Of a DNA stretch of 64,000 nt, positions 37,131 through 46,809 are shown in pieces. How positions within the stretch are numbered: the stretch's first letter is position 1; each line of letters begins with the position of its first letter. Location: contig JAJEKV010000102.1 in assembly GCA_021234155.1 (NCBI GenBank), positions 2,959,947 through 3,023,946 of the forward strand, in the 5' to 3' direction. The notes below the pieces were generated by a model, which saw only the letters and a list, made by a program, of their open reading frames with translations, did not search any database and was not told where the DNA came from. The translations under genes were made by a program, and so were the position numbers. This DNA is from Isoetes taiwanensis. Taxonomy: Eukaryota > Streptophyta > Lycopodiopsida > Isoetales > Isoetaceae.

Positions 37131-39113
37131 AACCTCTTTAAGTCTTTAGGACTTTTTACCCTTAATATCCTTGTCAAGAATACTTTAGAGTACAATTTGC
37201 AGTCCTTGCAAAATTCAGGTATATTTTACAAGGCCATGATAATGTATAAGTTCTCAAATCATAGTTAATCTTTCATATTCATAAAAATCTGTCATAAGTG
37301 ACAGTATCACATTTAACATGTATTTTAAAACATGTAAAACGAAGGCATTATAAAAGACTCCTAAAGATCCATATAAATCCAAGAAAGGTCGATAATCATA
37401 AACCTCTCTAAGTTTTGTTTACATCAAATAACCAATAATAGTCATGTATTTAGAAAGATCTTACTCAAAGAACTTTGCATAATTTGAGAAGTATAAAGGT
37501 TCAGATAGCTTGATCATCCGTAAATCTTTAAATCAAGGACATCATAGCAAAAGAGCAAGAAACTCGGTTACCTGCAGTGAAACCAGAGGACAGTTAGCCA
37601 ATATAGGGTAAAAGCCAAAGTCACTAGCAGGTAAGCTATAAGTTTCTTGGGTTATCCCCTTCACTTTCGTATGATGCATTCAATAACATACTCTGCTAGG
37701 ACTGATTTTACAGTACACCATAGCTTCTAAAGAAAAAGTAGCATTACACGGCCTTCGAAGCGATCCTTCATAGTTTCACCCCTTTCTCGTGGTCACTTTT
37801 AGAGAGATTCAGTGAGAGTTGATTTGCATCAGCAGATCCACTTACCTTATTAATCTGCTGCCAGCAGAGCAAAAGCTTTCATGCAAATTGTCATTTAAGT
37901 ACATTCTATTTTGTGTAGCACCATAACAGCATGCATTGCACATAACTAAGTGGTTATGCCCTTCTAATTTTCTCATTGCATCATACATCATACATTTAAG
38001 ATAGCCACCTTTGTAAATCTAAGAAAAACAAGTTATGCTAAAGCTAGATCTAGGACTCAATAGTAAATCTCAATAGACTGCAGAATCTAGATCTCTTATT
38101 TATTCCTTCCTACATTCATAGAATACTCCATTTTTCGTTTTAGAATCTTAACTCTACTGAATCACAAGATTTTAACTATGCAAATGCTAGATCTAGCATT
38201 TAAATTCGCTGCAATGGCCTCAGATTATCTTTTCAAAAAGAACCTGGATATTAGAAGTCTTTGTTGCATGTGTTGCAGGAGTAGCTCCATCCTTTGTAAC
38301 AGCAATCTCCATTGTCTTGGGGTCTGGCAAAAGCTCTGCATCTTCTATTTCATTCTCTAATGCTCCTACAATCTCTGGAATTTTTTCAATAGCAACAGCT
38401 TCTTCTCTGTGCTCCTCTTTTTCGTCCATAGCATGCTGGTGCATTCAGAAAGAGGGGGCCCTTTAGCAGCTTTGTGATAATCAAAGATTTTTCTCTTTTT
38501 GGAATCATTCAGCCTTTCGGCTTCCATCTTCCTCCTAGTGCTCATGTTTAGGTCCCCCTTTTTTCGTGCCATACAACAAATATCAGAGGTAACCCAACTA
38601 TCAGAGACAACCCAGATAAATCCGGGTGTAAGGGATGGGCCGCAGCCAGAGCATTCTAGTCTCTTGTTTTCAGAAAAGCAGTTATAAAGGCATGAATCAC
38701 ACGTACCAGTCCTTAGCACCGTCTCCAGCTGTGTTTCCATAGCCTGGATCTTGAGTGTTTCACTGCAGCCAGCCATGCAAGCATGTATTCCCTCTTTTCT
38801 TTTTTCCGGAAATGGATTTTCCTACCACGATTTCATCTGTATCTTTTTGTGGAAGCAAAACATTGGCCGTCAGATGCAACAACTAGTAGACGGAACCCTA
38901 TTTTCAGTTAGAAAGAAATGAGGTGGATTTCGTCCTTCCAATTTAGATCAAAAAGCATTTAATAGAGTTTAAACTCATACTTTGTAACAAATATTACAAT
39001 CCAAAATATCCTTCTATGTAATGTGTCATCTTCCTTTTATAGGCCCCTATTTTTTATTGCTACTATTATGAAACTAGCTTTACATAAATATGTGAACTTT
39101 TCTAAAGTATAAC
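37131..39113 (-). repeat. Terminal direct repeat, downstream copy in element sense
   Basis: Matches 43403-45418 along its length. Differences include about 31 bp deleted near 38,430, a diverged patch near 37,750-37,790, and scattered substitutions. The repeat carries a cysteine-rich ORF on the minus strand (start 38776), broken here by the deletion. Confidence 0.9.
38366..38776 (-). pseudogene. Repeat-borne Cys-rich ORF, broken copy
   Basis: Begins MAGCSETLKIQAMETQLETV like the copy at 45081 and keeps the Cys pairs (CDSCLYNC, CSGCG). The 31-bp deletion shifts the frame after GPPLSECTS, so the last about 80 residues differ (ending KKFQRL) from the 195-residue version. The downstream frame of the intact copy persists as a separate ORF (38444-38220). 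Confidence 0.75.
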
Positions 39114-39268
39114 CTTTGTAATAAAAAAACCCTACCTCCTGCCGTAGAGGTGAAGGTCTTTGCATATGTTGGTAGTGACAGTCAACAAACCAACCTGTTA
39201 CAACAAGGGATGCAGGGCCTTGCTGTAACACAAAGACCCTGCACTCCCTATTTTTCAAGTTGTCCACA
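39037..39268 (-). CDS. Possible spliced C-terminal exon of the RT protein
   Basis: The RT ORF ends in CATACT|GTAAGT, a strong donor overlapping its TAA stop (exon end 39340). A phase-compatible acceptor ATCTCAG|T (exon start 39268) would give a 71-bp intron and continue in frame (VDNLKNRECRVFVLQQG, then GWFVDCHYQH) to the stop at 39037. This adds about 77 residues, the last of which are encoded in the terminal repeat. It is a prediction from splice consensus and frame only. The added residues match no domain I know and are not a GIY-YIG endonuclease. Confidence 0.4.
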
Positions 39269-39335
39269 CTGAGATTTGCATCTTTATTATCTGTTTTCCA
39301 CTTTATCAAAAAGATATTAGTCAAAAAGAAGAGAC

Positions 39336-41411
39336 TTACAGTATGCCTTTCAAGGTTCTGATCATGTCATTCATGTTGTATAGGACCCCAGGGAACTGGT
39401 CATTTTGCAGTGTTTGTAGCACCAGTTTTATGAGTTGTTCTCTATTGAAGCCATTATTGTGAAAGACTTGAATTAAACCTGCAATATCTCCTGCAGCCGT
39501 GAACTGGCACGAATGTGCATACACGTATGGAAGTACTTGTGAGATAATCACCTTCATAGCCTGTTTATATGGTCTGCAACTATCAGCTTTGATAAATTTG
39601 TTTACATGGAAAGGTAATTTATCCCTTTTGTCGTATCTTTTCAACAAGAAAGTACCCCTGTCATGATCAGTGACTTCAATGGTGACATTCATATAATTGA
39701 TTCTATGTCCAACAAGGTTGGGACTTTTTGGAATTTCAGTGTATGCTGTTTCATCCTTTATGCCAATATGTTCCATATTGTAAATTGTGATGTCAGAGCC
39801 CTTATCAAAGAATTCTTTGATATTTCCACAATTCACTATTTTAAGGTCATCAATGTACCTGGTTGCGTATTGAAATTGTTTAATGGTCTCATATCTGCCT
39901 CTGTCTGCTAGCTTCAATATGAACTTTAATTCATGCCAAGCCAAATACAAATTGCACCAGGCTGGACTGCAAGAGAAGCCCATCGGGATCCCTCTTCTTT
40001 GCCTCCAGATTTCTTTTCTTAACTGTAAATAGCAATTTGATAATAGCCATTCATTCATCTTCTTGAATGCACTTTTTTCCACCAACCTCCAGCATGTTTT
40101 ATCTATGTTCTTCTTAATGTTCTTCTCCCACTCGACAATATATTTCCCTTCTCTTATCTTATAAATCATGTAAAAGAGATGGTTTTCTTCTCTCATAAAT
40201 TCCCAGGTCAGATCAGCAATCTCGTTAAGTATTTCAATGATACCTTCGTCCCCTTCAAGCGGGATTGTCTCATAGCATCTCGTGATGTCTGCAGCAAATA
40301 CGTCATGTATCTTGGCTGGTAGGTTTATTACCATATCATAGGATGAGGTTATGCTCCATGAGGCATTGATTTTGAACCTTCTAAACATCCTTATTTTTGC
40401 TGTTATTCTATGGCATAGCTGTGGCCAAATCTCAAGTATATTGTTCAGGATAGCTGTTACACAGCTTGCAAGTTCTGAAAAGGTGGAATCATGTGCATTA
40501 GTTAGCCATCTGTATTCCAACTTATGGGCTTTGTAGCTTGCCATAAGATAGGGTAGTTTATCATGACAGTACGCTTCCGCTCCAAGGAAGCTTATAATTG
40601 CTTTCTTGCATATATCTGTAACCATGTCTGGCAAAAGATTTGTCTTAACAAAGTCTGGACCATTTAACCTTTCCTTTGCCATGTCAAATATATGTTTTTG
40701 GCAGATAAATACCGGGTTGTTAATAGCCTTGTCCAACCCAGATATGTAGAGGTTGTCAGTCAACCATCTCATATTTTTCTTTACTGCTGGGTCATCCCAA
40801 AGAAATCTTTTTGGTTCCAGGTGTTTTCTAAATTCCACTATCTCCATATGTGCATATTGCAGTAGCATCTCTATTACACGTTGTATGTCAGTTTCATGTA
40901 TGTCGAGCAGGTCAAACTTGTGGACTGTGAAGAATTGTTTGCATAGCACTTCGAATTCTTCCATGAATGTTTGCACGCTGAAACTGCAGTCCGGAATATG
41001 GTTCATCCCTTTTTCAAAAGCTTTTCTCAATTTAATGTTATGGACAATTGTCAAGTCGGTTGTCCTGACATGTCCAATTGTAGAATCAATGAAAGCTTTC
41101 AGATTTGGGTTGGAGCAAGGGCACTTGTTACTTCTTGCTTCTGCAAAGATCATGAATGGTTTATACACTTCCTGTTTCATTTGATTCACATATTTCCAGG
41201 CAAATGTAGTCTTGTCTAGTAATTCCATTCCCTTTTCTTGTAATGTTTCATACAGGACAATGCTAAACACTTTTCTGATATTGAATGCTTCCAAGCATTT
41301 TGACAGAAATTTAAAGTGCACAATTCTGTCTTCTTTCTTATCTGTATTGTTCACTAGATGCTTCACTTGGTTAATATCCCTGAAGATAGTTCTTGGACGA
41401 GTCTTAAAGAC
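39336..41411 (-). CDS. Non-canonical reverse transcriptase (Penelope-like/TERT-side type)
   Basis: Template-copying enzyme of the element. The open frame runs from an acceptor-like TATGTAG|G (exon start 41411) to 39336. The first in-frame ATG is about 60 codons in, so an upstream spliced start is likely. Numbering from residue 1 at 41366: CPCSNPNLKAF at 82-92; GHVRTTDLTIV at 98-108; motif A FAADITRCYETIPL at 357-370 (catalytic Asp 360); motif B RRGIPMGFSCSPAWCNLYLA at 457-476; motif C YATRYIDDLKI at 500-510 (Asp 506 and 507); then RYDKRDKLPFHVNKFIK at about 577-593. The RYIDD and GxxMGxxxxPxxxN forms fit Penelope-like enzymes, not Copia, Gypsy or LINE. No stop or frameshift was found, so it may be active. 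No endonuclease, RNase H or protease was seen. Confidence 0.75.
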   Translation of the reverse strand, partial: VFKTRPRTIFRDINQVKHLVNNTDKKEDRIVHFKFLSKCLEAFNIRKVFSIVLYETLQEKGMELLDKTTFAWKYVNQMKQEVYKPFMIFAEARSNKCPCSNPNLKAFIDSTIGHVRTTDLTIVHNIKLRKAFEKGMNHIPDCSFSVQTFMEEFEVLCKQFFTVHKFDLLDIHETDIQRVIEMLLQYAHMEIVEFRKHLEPKRFLWDDPAVKKNMRWLTDNLYISGLDKAINNPVFICQKHIFDMAKERLNGPDFVKTNLLPDMVTDICKKAIISFLGAEAYCHDKLPYLMASYKAHKLEYRWLTNAHDSTFSELASCVTAILNNILEIWPQLCHRITAKIRMFRRFKINASWSITSSYDMVINLPAKIHDVFAADITRCYETIPLEGDEGIIEILNEIADLTWEFMREENHLFYMIYKIREGKYIVEWEKNIKKNIDKTCWRLVEKSAFKKMNEWLLSNCYLQLRKEIWRQRRGIPMGFSCSPAWCNLYLAWHELKFILKLADRGRYETIKQFQYATRYIDDLKIVNCGNIKEFFDKGSDITIYNMEHIGIKDETAYTEIPKSPNLVGHRINYMNVTIEVTDHDRGTFLLKRYDKRDKLPFHVNKFIKADSCRPYKQAMKVIISQVLPYVYAHSCQFTAAGDIAGLIQVFHNNGFNREQLIKLVLQTLQNDQFPGVLYNMNDMIRTLKGIL

Positions 41412-41693
41412 CTACATACATATCACCCATTCAGCATCTTCAAGTATTTACGGTAAAACAAACAGTGCAAAGTCTGAAAATCTATTGCATAGTAGTGCAA
41501 AAAAAACAGTATTAATTCTCGCGCACTATTAAACTGTATTTCAGTGCGACTTCAATGCAGAAAGAAATAAGTAGTGATATCCAAGCACTACTAAAAATGT
41601 TTCAGTACATTTTCAAAGCAAAAGATAAAAGTAGACGTCAAGCACGACAATTGTAGGTGTGCATATTCCGTTTCAAAGCACTGTATATACCAA

Positions 41694-43283
41694 TCAGGTA
41701 TTTATTGGGGATTCTTCCACACATTCCAGGTTATCAGGGGTGCAATCACTCAAAGATATGACATTATTTTCCTCCCTTGGTAAAGAAGTATCATCTTGAT
41801 TACAATTGCTAGCCATGCTGCTTTTCCCTGCAATCATACCTTTCTTGACAGTAGGGTCATTCACAATTCTTGGTGGCTTCCTTGGGGTAAATTTTGGAGC
41901 CCTAATGGGTTGTGCATTTCTGAAACTAACAGGTTTCTTCACAGTGGGAGTCCTGAAGTTATTGACTTGTGCTCGTAAAAATGAGATATCCTTGATACTC
42001 TTTTCAGCTATGTCAGCCATTCTATTATTGCCAAATTGGCTTTTGAGGTTGTTACCCAAGGGTTTTTTTGCCAAAGATAAGGTCATGTCAATCATGACTT
42101 TCCTAACCTCCAGATATGATATGAAAGCAATCACTGCTGGTTTCAGAGTCTTATTCAGTAACTTTGTGATAATAACCATCTTCATCATGGCTGTGGTACC
42201 TTCATATTTTTCTTCCATGTGGTTTAACAAAAACCAGATCGCTTGATCAAACCATACAATGCTACACTTACAAGCTGAGTTTTTGTTTTTTACACACCTA
42301 CATGTGAAGTATGGGCAGTGAGTGCGCCAAACCCTTTTCAGATAGAAGTCATCCCTGGTTTCATTTGGATACGCCATATGGCCTTTTTGTCCCATCTGTA
42401 TTCCATTATTTTTTATGCATATCATGTCAAAAAAATCCATATTAAATGGAAGATCCAGTAAAGTCGTTTGAAATGTCTTTTCCAGCTTTGTAGCAGATAA
42501 TTTAGCTGCTTTAATTTCATCCTTGGTTATGCTAGCAAGTGCTATCCAGGCATCCAAGTCTATTGGGGCTAATGCACCAAAATTATGGCTCTTCCATAGC
42601 GCATGTGAGTAACCAGCTCCAAGACATTCAACCATTTGTTCAATTATTATAGGAAAACATGTAGAGTTTTCCAAAGTCAGGTTAGGGACATCTTCATCTG
42701 TACCTGTGAGGTTTACTTCCTCGTCTGCAGTATTTTTTGTATCATTTTCTTTGTAAAAGCTCTGCAGGTCAGTGTCAGATAGATCTTGATCAGAGAATAG
42801 ACATCCTTGTACTTCTTCAATAAAAGCTGGTTTTTCCTTTGTATTGGTGTCCTCTATCTCAAATGTAGGGGGAGTAATCTCATTTACCTTTTCCAAAATT
42901 GAAAGGCCAATGACAAATTTTCTGGCTAAATCATCCTCCAAACAAGTTCTCTCATAGAGGGTGTTGGTGATTTCATTGTACACAGTGGTAATGAAATCCT
43001 TACATTTTGAAAATTCAAAATTCACCTTCTTCAACTGCCCAAATAATTTGAACCAGCCACTGAAGCCGAGGCACATTAAAGGAGATGCTCTTCTGTCGGA
43101 CATATTCTTCTCCTTTTGGATAATAAAATTGTGGATATCCTTGTTTCTAATGCATCCAAGTAAAGTCTGTACAGCAATATTAGGCTGTTCCATTCCGTTT
43201 TCTTTATACTTGAAAGCAGTTAATTCCTTAATCCAATGCTCCTCTTCCATAGTTTCTTCTCTATTCTCAGTGTTCTCTTTTTC
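41694..43283 (-). CDS. ORF1 of the unusual retroelement (unknown, Cys cluster)
   Basis: A 518-residue ORF starting at ATG 43248-43250. The frame is open back to an acceptor-like TGATAG|GAA at 43283, so it may be an internal exon. Residues 311-329 form a His/Cys cluster (HCPYFTCRCV, then SACKCS) likely to bind zinc. Residues about 160-195 are acidic and low-complexity. The C-terminal about 90 residues are basic and Pro/Lys-rich (KPVSFRNAQPIRAPK, TPRKPPRIVNDPTVKKG), suggesting nucleic-acid binding. It precedes the RT by 280 bp on the same strand. I recognise no family: a gag-like nucleoprotein is the simplest guess. An alternative is that it is the N-terminal part of one polyprotein spliced to the RT, because a TTG|GTATAT donor lies just after its TGA. 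Confidence 0.65.
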   Translation of the reverse strand, partial: EKENTENREETMEEEHWIKELTAFKYKENGMEQPNIAVQTLLGCIRNKDIHNFIIQKEKNMSDRRASPLMCLGFSGWFKLFGQLKKVNFEFSKCKDFITTVYNEITNTLYERTCLEDDLARKFVIGLSILEKVNEITPPTFEIEDTNTKEKPAFIEEVQGCLFSDQDLSDTDLQSFYKENDTKNTADEEVNLTGTDEDVPNLTLENSTCFPIIIEQMVECLGAGYSHALWKSHNFGALAPIDLDAWIALASITKDEIKAAKLSATKLEKTFQTTLLDLPFNMDFFDMICIKNNGIQMGQKGHMAYPNETRDDFYLKRVWRTHCPYFTCRCVKNKNSACKCSIVWFDQAIWFLLNHMEEKYEGTTAMMKMVIITKLLNKTLKPAVIAFISYLEVRKVMIDMTLSLAKKPLGNNLKSQFGNNRMADIAEKSIKDISFLRAQVNNFRTPTVKKPVSFRNAQPIRAPKFTPRKPPRIVNDPTVKKGMIAGKSSMASNCNQDDTSLPREENNVISLSDCTPDNLECVEESPINT

Positions 43284-43402
43284 CTATCATAGATTAGCAT
43301 CATAATTAGTAAGGTCAAGATCAACAAAACTGAAGTTACCTGAAATAACTATGCATTATCATGGTTTCTGGTAAAACCAGAAAACTGAGTAAAACGAAAA
43401 AA

Positions 43403-45418
43403 AACCTCTTTAAGTCTTTAGGACCTTTTACCCTTAATATCCTTGTCAAGAATACTTTAGAGTACAATTTGCAGTCCTTGCAAAATTCAGGTATATTTTA
43501 CAAGGCCATGATAATGTATAAGTTCTCAAATCATAATTAATCTGTCATATTCATAAAAATCTGTCATAAGTGACAGTATCACATTTAACATGTATTTTAA
43601 AACATGTAAAACAAAGGCATTATAAAAGACTCCTAAAGATCCATATAAATCAAAGAAAGATCGATAATCATAAACCTCTCTAAGTTTTGTTTACATCAAA
43701 TAAACAATAACAGTCATGTATTTAGAAAGATCTTACTCAAAGAACTTTGCATAATTTGAGAAGTATAAAGGTTCAGATAGCTTGATCATCCGTAAATCTT
43801 TAAATCAAGGACATCATAGCAAAAGAGCAAGAAACTCGGTTACCTGCAGTGAAACCAGAGGACAGTTAGCCAATATAGGGTAAAAGCCAAAGTCACTAGC
43901 AGGTAAGCTATAAGTTTCTTGGGTTATCCCCTTCACTTTCGTATGATGCATTCAATAACATACTCTGCTAGGACTGATTTTACAGTACACCATAGCTTCT
44001 AAAGAAAAAGTAGCATTACACAGCTTCATGGGGCAGATCCCTTCATAGTTTCACCCCTTTTCTGTGTCAGCCTTAGAGAGATTCAGTGAGAGTTGATTTG
44101 CATCAGCAGATCCACTTACCTTATTAATCTGCTGCCAGTAGAGCATAAGCTTTCATGCAAATTGTCATTTAAGTACATTCTATTTTGTGTAGCACCATAA
44201 CAGCATGCATTGCACATAACTAAGTGGTTATGCCCTTCTAATTTTCTCATTGCATCATACATCATACATTTAAGATAGCCACCTTTGTAAATCTAAGAAA
44301 AACAAGTTATGCTAAAGCTAGATCTAGGACTCAATAGTAAATCTCAATAGACTGCAGAATCTAGATCTCTTATTTATTCCTTCCTACATTCATAGAATAC
44401 TCCATTTTTCGTTTTAGAATCTTAACTCTACTGAATCACAAGATTTTAACTATGCAAATGCTAGATCTAGCATTTAAATTCGCTGCAATGGCCTCAGATT
44501 ATCTTTTCAAAAAGAACCTGGATATTAGAAGTCTTTGTTGCATGTGTTGCAGGAGTAGCTCCATCCTTTGTAACAGCAATCTCCATTGTCTTGGGGTCTG
44601 GCAAAAGCTCTGCATCTTCTATTTCATTCCCTAATGCTCCTACATTCTCTGGAATTTTTGCAATAGCAACAGCTTCTTCTCTGTGCTCCTCTTTTTCGTC
44701 CATAATCCCCTTACCATTCTTCTTTTCCTTGTCCAGCTTGCTGGTGCATTCAGAAAGAGGGGGCCCTTTAGCAGCTTTGTGATAATCAAAGATTTTTCTC
44801 TTTTTGGAATCATTCAGCCTTTCGGCTTCCATCTTCCTCCTAGTGCTCATGTTTAGGTCCCCCTTTTTACGTGCCATACAACAAATATCAGAGGTAACCC
44901 AACTATCAGAGATAACCCAGATAAATCCGGGTGTAAGGGATGGGCCGCAGCCAGAGCACTCTAGTCTCTTATTTTCAGAAAAGCAGTTATAAAGGCATGA
45001 ATCCCATGTACCAGTCCTTAGCACCGTCTCCAGCTGTGTTTCCATAGCCTGGATCTTGAGTGTTTCACTGCAGCCAGCCATGCAAGCATGTATTCCCTCT
45101 TTTCTTTTTTCCGGAAATGGATTTTCCTACCACGATTTCATCTGTATCTTTTTGTGGAAGCAAAACATTGGCCGTCAGATGCAACAACTAGTAGACGGAA
45201 CCCTATTTTCAGTTAGAAAGAAATGAGGTGGATTTCGTCCTTCCAATTTAGATCAAAAAGCAATTAATAGAGTTTAAACTCGTACTTTGTAACAAATATT
45301 ACAATCCAAAATATCCTTTTATGTAATGTGTCATCTTCCTTTTATAGGCCCCTATTTTTTATTGCTACTATTATGAAACTAGCTTTACATAAATATGTGA
45401 ACTTTTCTAAAGTATAAC
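43403..45418 (-). repeat. Terminal direct repeat, upstream copy in element sense
   Basis: Partner of 37131-39113. It carries the longer, intact version of the repeat-borne ORF and, downstream of it, consensus donors such as ATAAG|GTAAGT near 44,115 and GCAG|GTAACC near 43,840 (minus strand). These would fit a leader intron ending at the 43,283 acceptor. Confidence 0.9.
44494..45081 (-). CDS. Cys-rich ORF0 inside the terminal repeat (195 residues)
   Basis: It starts MAGCSETLKIQ at 45081. Cys at about residues 29, 33, 42, 45, 67 and 68 (CLYNC, CSGCG, ICC) may form a small zinc site. A basic segment follows (ARKKGDLNMSTRRKMEAERL, SKKRK), then an acidic C-terminal half. Its length, ATG start and preservation between repeat copies except for one deletion support coding. 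It lies upstream of ORF1 in element sense, so it could be the first protein of the element or its first exon. No family recognised. Confidence 0.55.
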   Translation of the reverse strand: MAGCSETLKIQAMETQLETVLRTGTWDSCLYNCFSENKRLECSGCGPSLTPGFIWVISDSWVTSDICCMARKKGDLNMSTRRKMEAERLNDSKKRKIFDYHKAAKGPPLSECTSKLDKEKKNGKGIMDEKEEHREEAVAIAKIPENVGALGNEIEDAELLPDPKTMEIAVTKDGATPATHATKTSNIQVLFEKII

Positions 45419-45445
45419 GAAAAAAAAAAAAAAAAAAAAAAAAAA
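45419..45445 (+). repeat. Poly(A) junction between retroelement and tandem array
   Basis: A run of about 26 A follows GTATAACG at the element edge and leads into CGGCTTGAACTAG of the tandem array. The array's own internal junctions have only 5-7 A at this place, so the run is expanded here. Confidence 0.8.
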
Positions 45446-46617
45446 CGGCTTGAACTAGTCTAGACTAGCACAAACATCAGCATTGGTCAATCCCGCCGCT
45501 GTCTTATCTGGCCATACAAGAACCGTTAAGTCCTAGATGGTACCATCCTTTCCTGGTATACAACATCTATGTTATCATATAACCTACCATTCCTTGGTAA
45601 ACAGTTACAAAAATCTCTTTAACAAGAAACCTACATCATAAAGATGTAAAAACAAAGGACTAGTTTCAACCCTTGCAAACCTGTAATTATTTCAATAATA
45701 CAGTGGCATAATCATAATTCCAGGTCTGTATGAGAAAACCAAATACATTGGACCATTATACCATATATATGAAAAGCATTATTTAAGAAATGCATTATTT
45801 AAGAAAAGCTTCCAATTTGTAATGGAACTCTCAAAATTGCATATAAAAGAGAGTAATCAGCTAAACTATTATAAAATGTAGATACAATAGAAACCGAGCT
45901 TACAAATTGGTCATTGTTTGTCCATGGCATGGACCATCAAAAGCACTTGTAACAGCTCGAAATCAATTAATTTGAAACTAAGTACCTTGGCAGGATGTTA
46001 AAGCGTAAAAATGCATCATGCAAACGTAAACGTGTCTCCTTCCAGTTTAAGCACTATATTCCATTTTTTTTGTTCCATTTTACAGCTACATTTTTTCTTT
46101 GATTCTGGCACCTTCCATTGCCACGTTCCACGCTCACCTAAGACATACTGGATAAAAGGAAAACATTAAGAAGAGAAGCCCGTACCTGCAGCCAACCAAT
46201 ACATCATTAGCCTGATAAGGGTAAAGATGCAAGGGCCAAAAGGTACCTTAGGCTTCTCGGTTGTTAACCGATCACCTAATGTAGACCTTTTGCCCATAGA
46301 CCCAGTGAGCTATGTGAGAATAAACTAAATAATCAAGACAAATTTATTCGATACCAAAATATCAGCCATAACTGTTCATATCAGAAATAACTTCTTAAAA
46401 ATTACCATTCTAAGATGTATGCCTTAGTAAAAACTCAGATGCATTTCCCTAATTGTTATCTTTATGTTGAGGTCATCCCAAGACTACAACTATTAGCTTT
46501 CATGTGCATTCATGAATTAACCATAATAAAATGGATAAACCGTAATGGAGATATGGATCACTTAGCAAACTTAACCTGTATAGGTTTGAGAACAGAAAAA
46601 CTCTATAGATAATGATC

Positions 46618-46809
46618 TTAGTTGTTCCCTAATGTATAAGCATCACAAACTATTGCTGTAATACCGGTATTCCTTTCGATGTAAAACATAAGCCCATCCT
46701 CATCTTGAGTATCAGGAACATAATTGGAACATTTAGCATATCCTTGCCTAAGGGATCTCCATATTTTCTTGAATAATAAAAGATTCGAACTCATGTACAC
46801 TTGCCACAA
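46618..46809 (-). other. Exon-like ORF in array unit 1
   Basis: Reads IWRSLRQGYAKCSNYVP, DTQDEDGLMFYIER and VCDAYTLGNN before a stop. It recurs at 50000-50191 and, with indels, near 53,420-53,610. The composition is protein-like, but no family is recognised and no start or full gene can be built. Confidence 0.3.

Larger units (their letters stand above)
37131..45418 (-). mobile_element. Unusual retroelement with direct terminal repeats and a non-canonical RT
   Basis: It is flanked by direct repeats of about 2.0 kb (37131-39113 and 43403-45418, roughly 97% identical by eye). The interior encodes, on the minus strand, a 518-residue protein and a 676-residue reverse transcriptase. The repeats do not begin TG or end CA in the element's sense (they start GTTATACTTT), I see no integrase, protease or RNase H, and the RT is not Copia- or Gypsy-like. 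RT motif text resembles Penelope-like elements, which carry pseudo-LTRs and can keep introns. However, no GIY-YIG endonuclease was found, as in the endonuclease-lacking Penelope-like elements. Precise class remains inference. Confidence 0.7.

Noticed and set aside
39037-39268. GIY-YIG endonuclease after the RT
   Set aside because: The predicted extension has no GIY or YIG-like motifs or the expected Arg and Glu residues.
40753-41184. Plus-strand ORF of 143 codons
   Set aside because: Antisense shadow of the reverse transcriptase ORF.
41806-42246. Plus-strand ORF of 146 codons
   Set aside because: Antisense shadow of the 518-residue ORF1.
37131-45418. Ordinary LTR retrotransposon
   Set aside because: The repeats lack TG...CA ends, no integrase, protease or RNase H is present, and the RT motifs are not Copia or Gypsy type. 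No primer-binding site was recognised.
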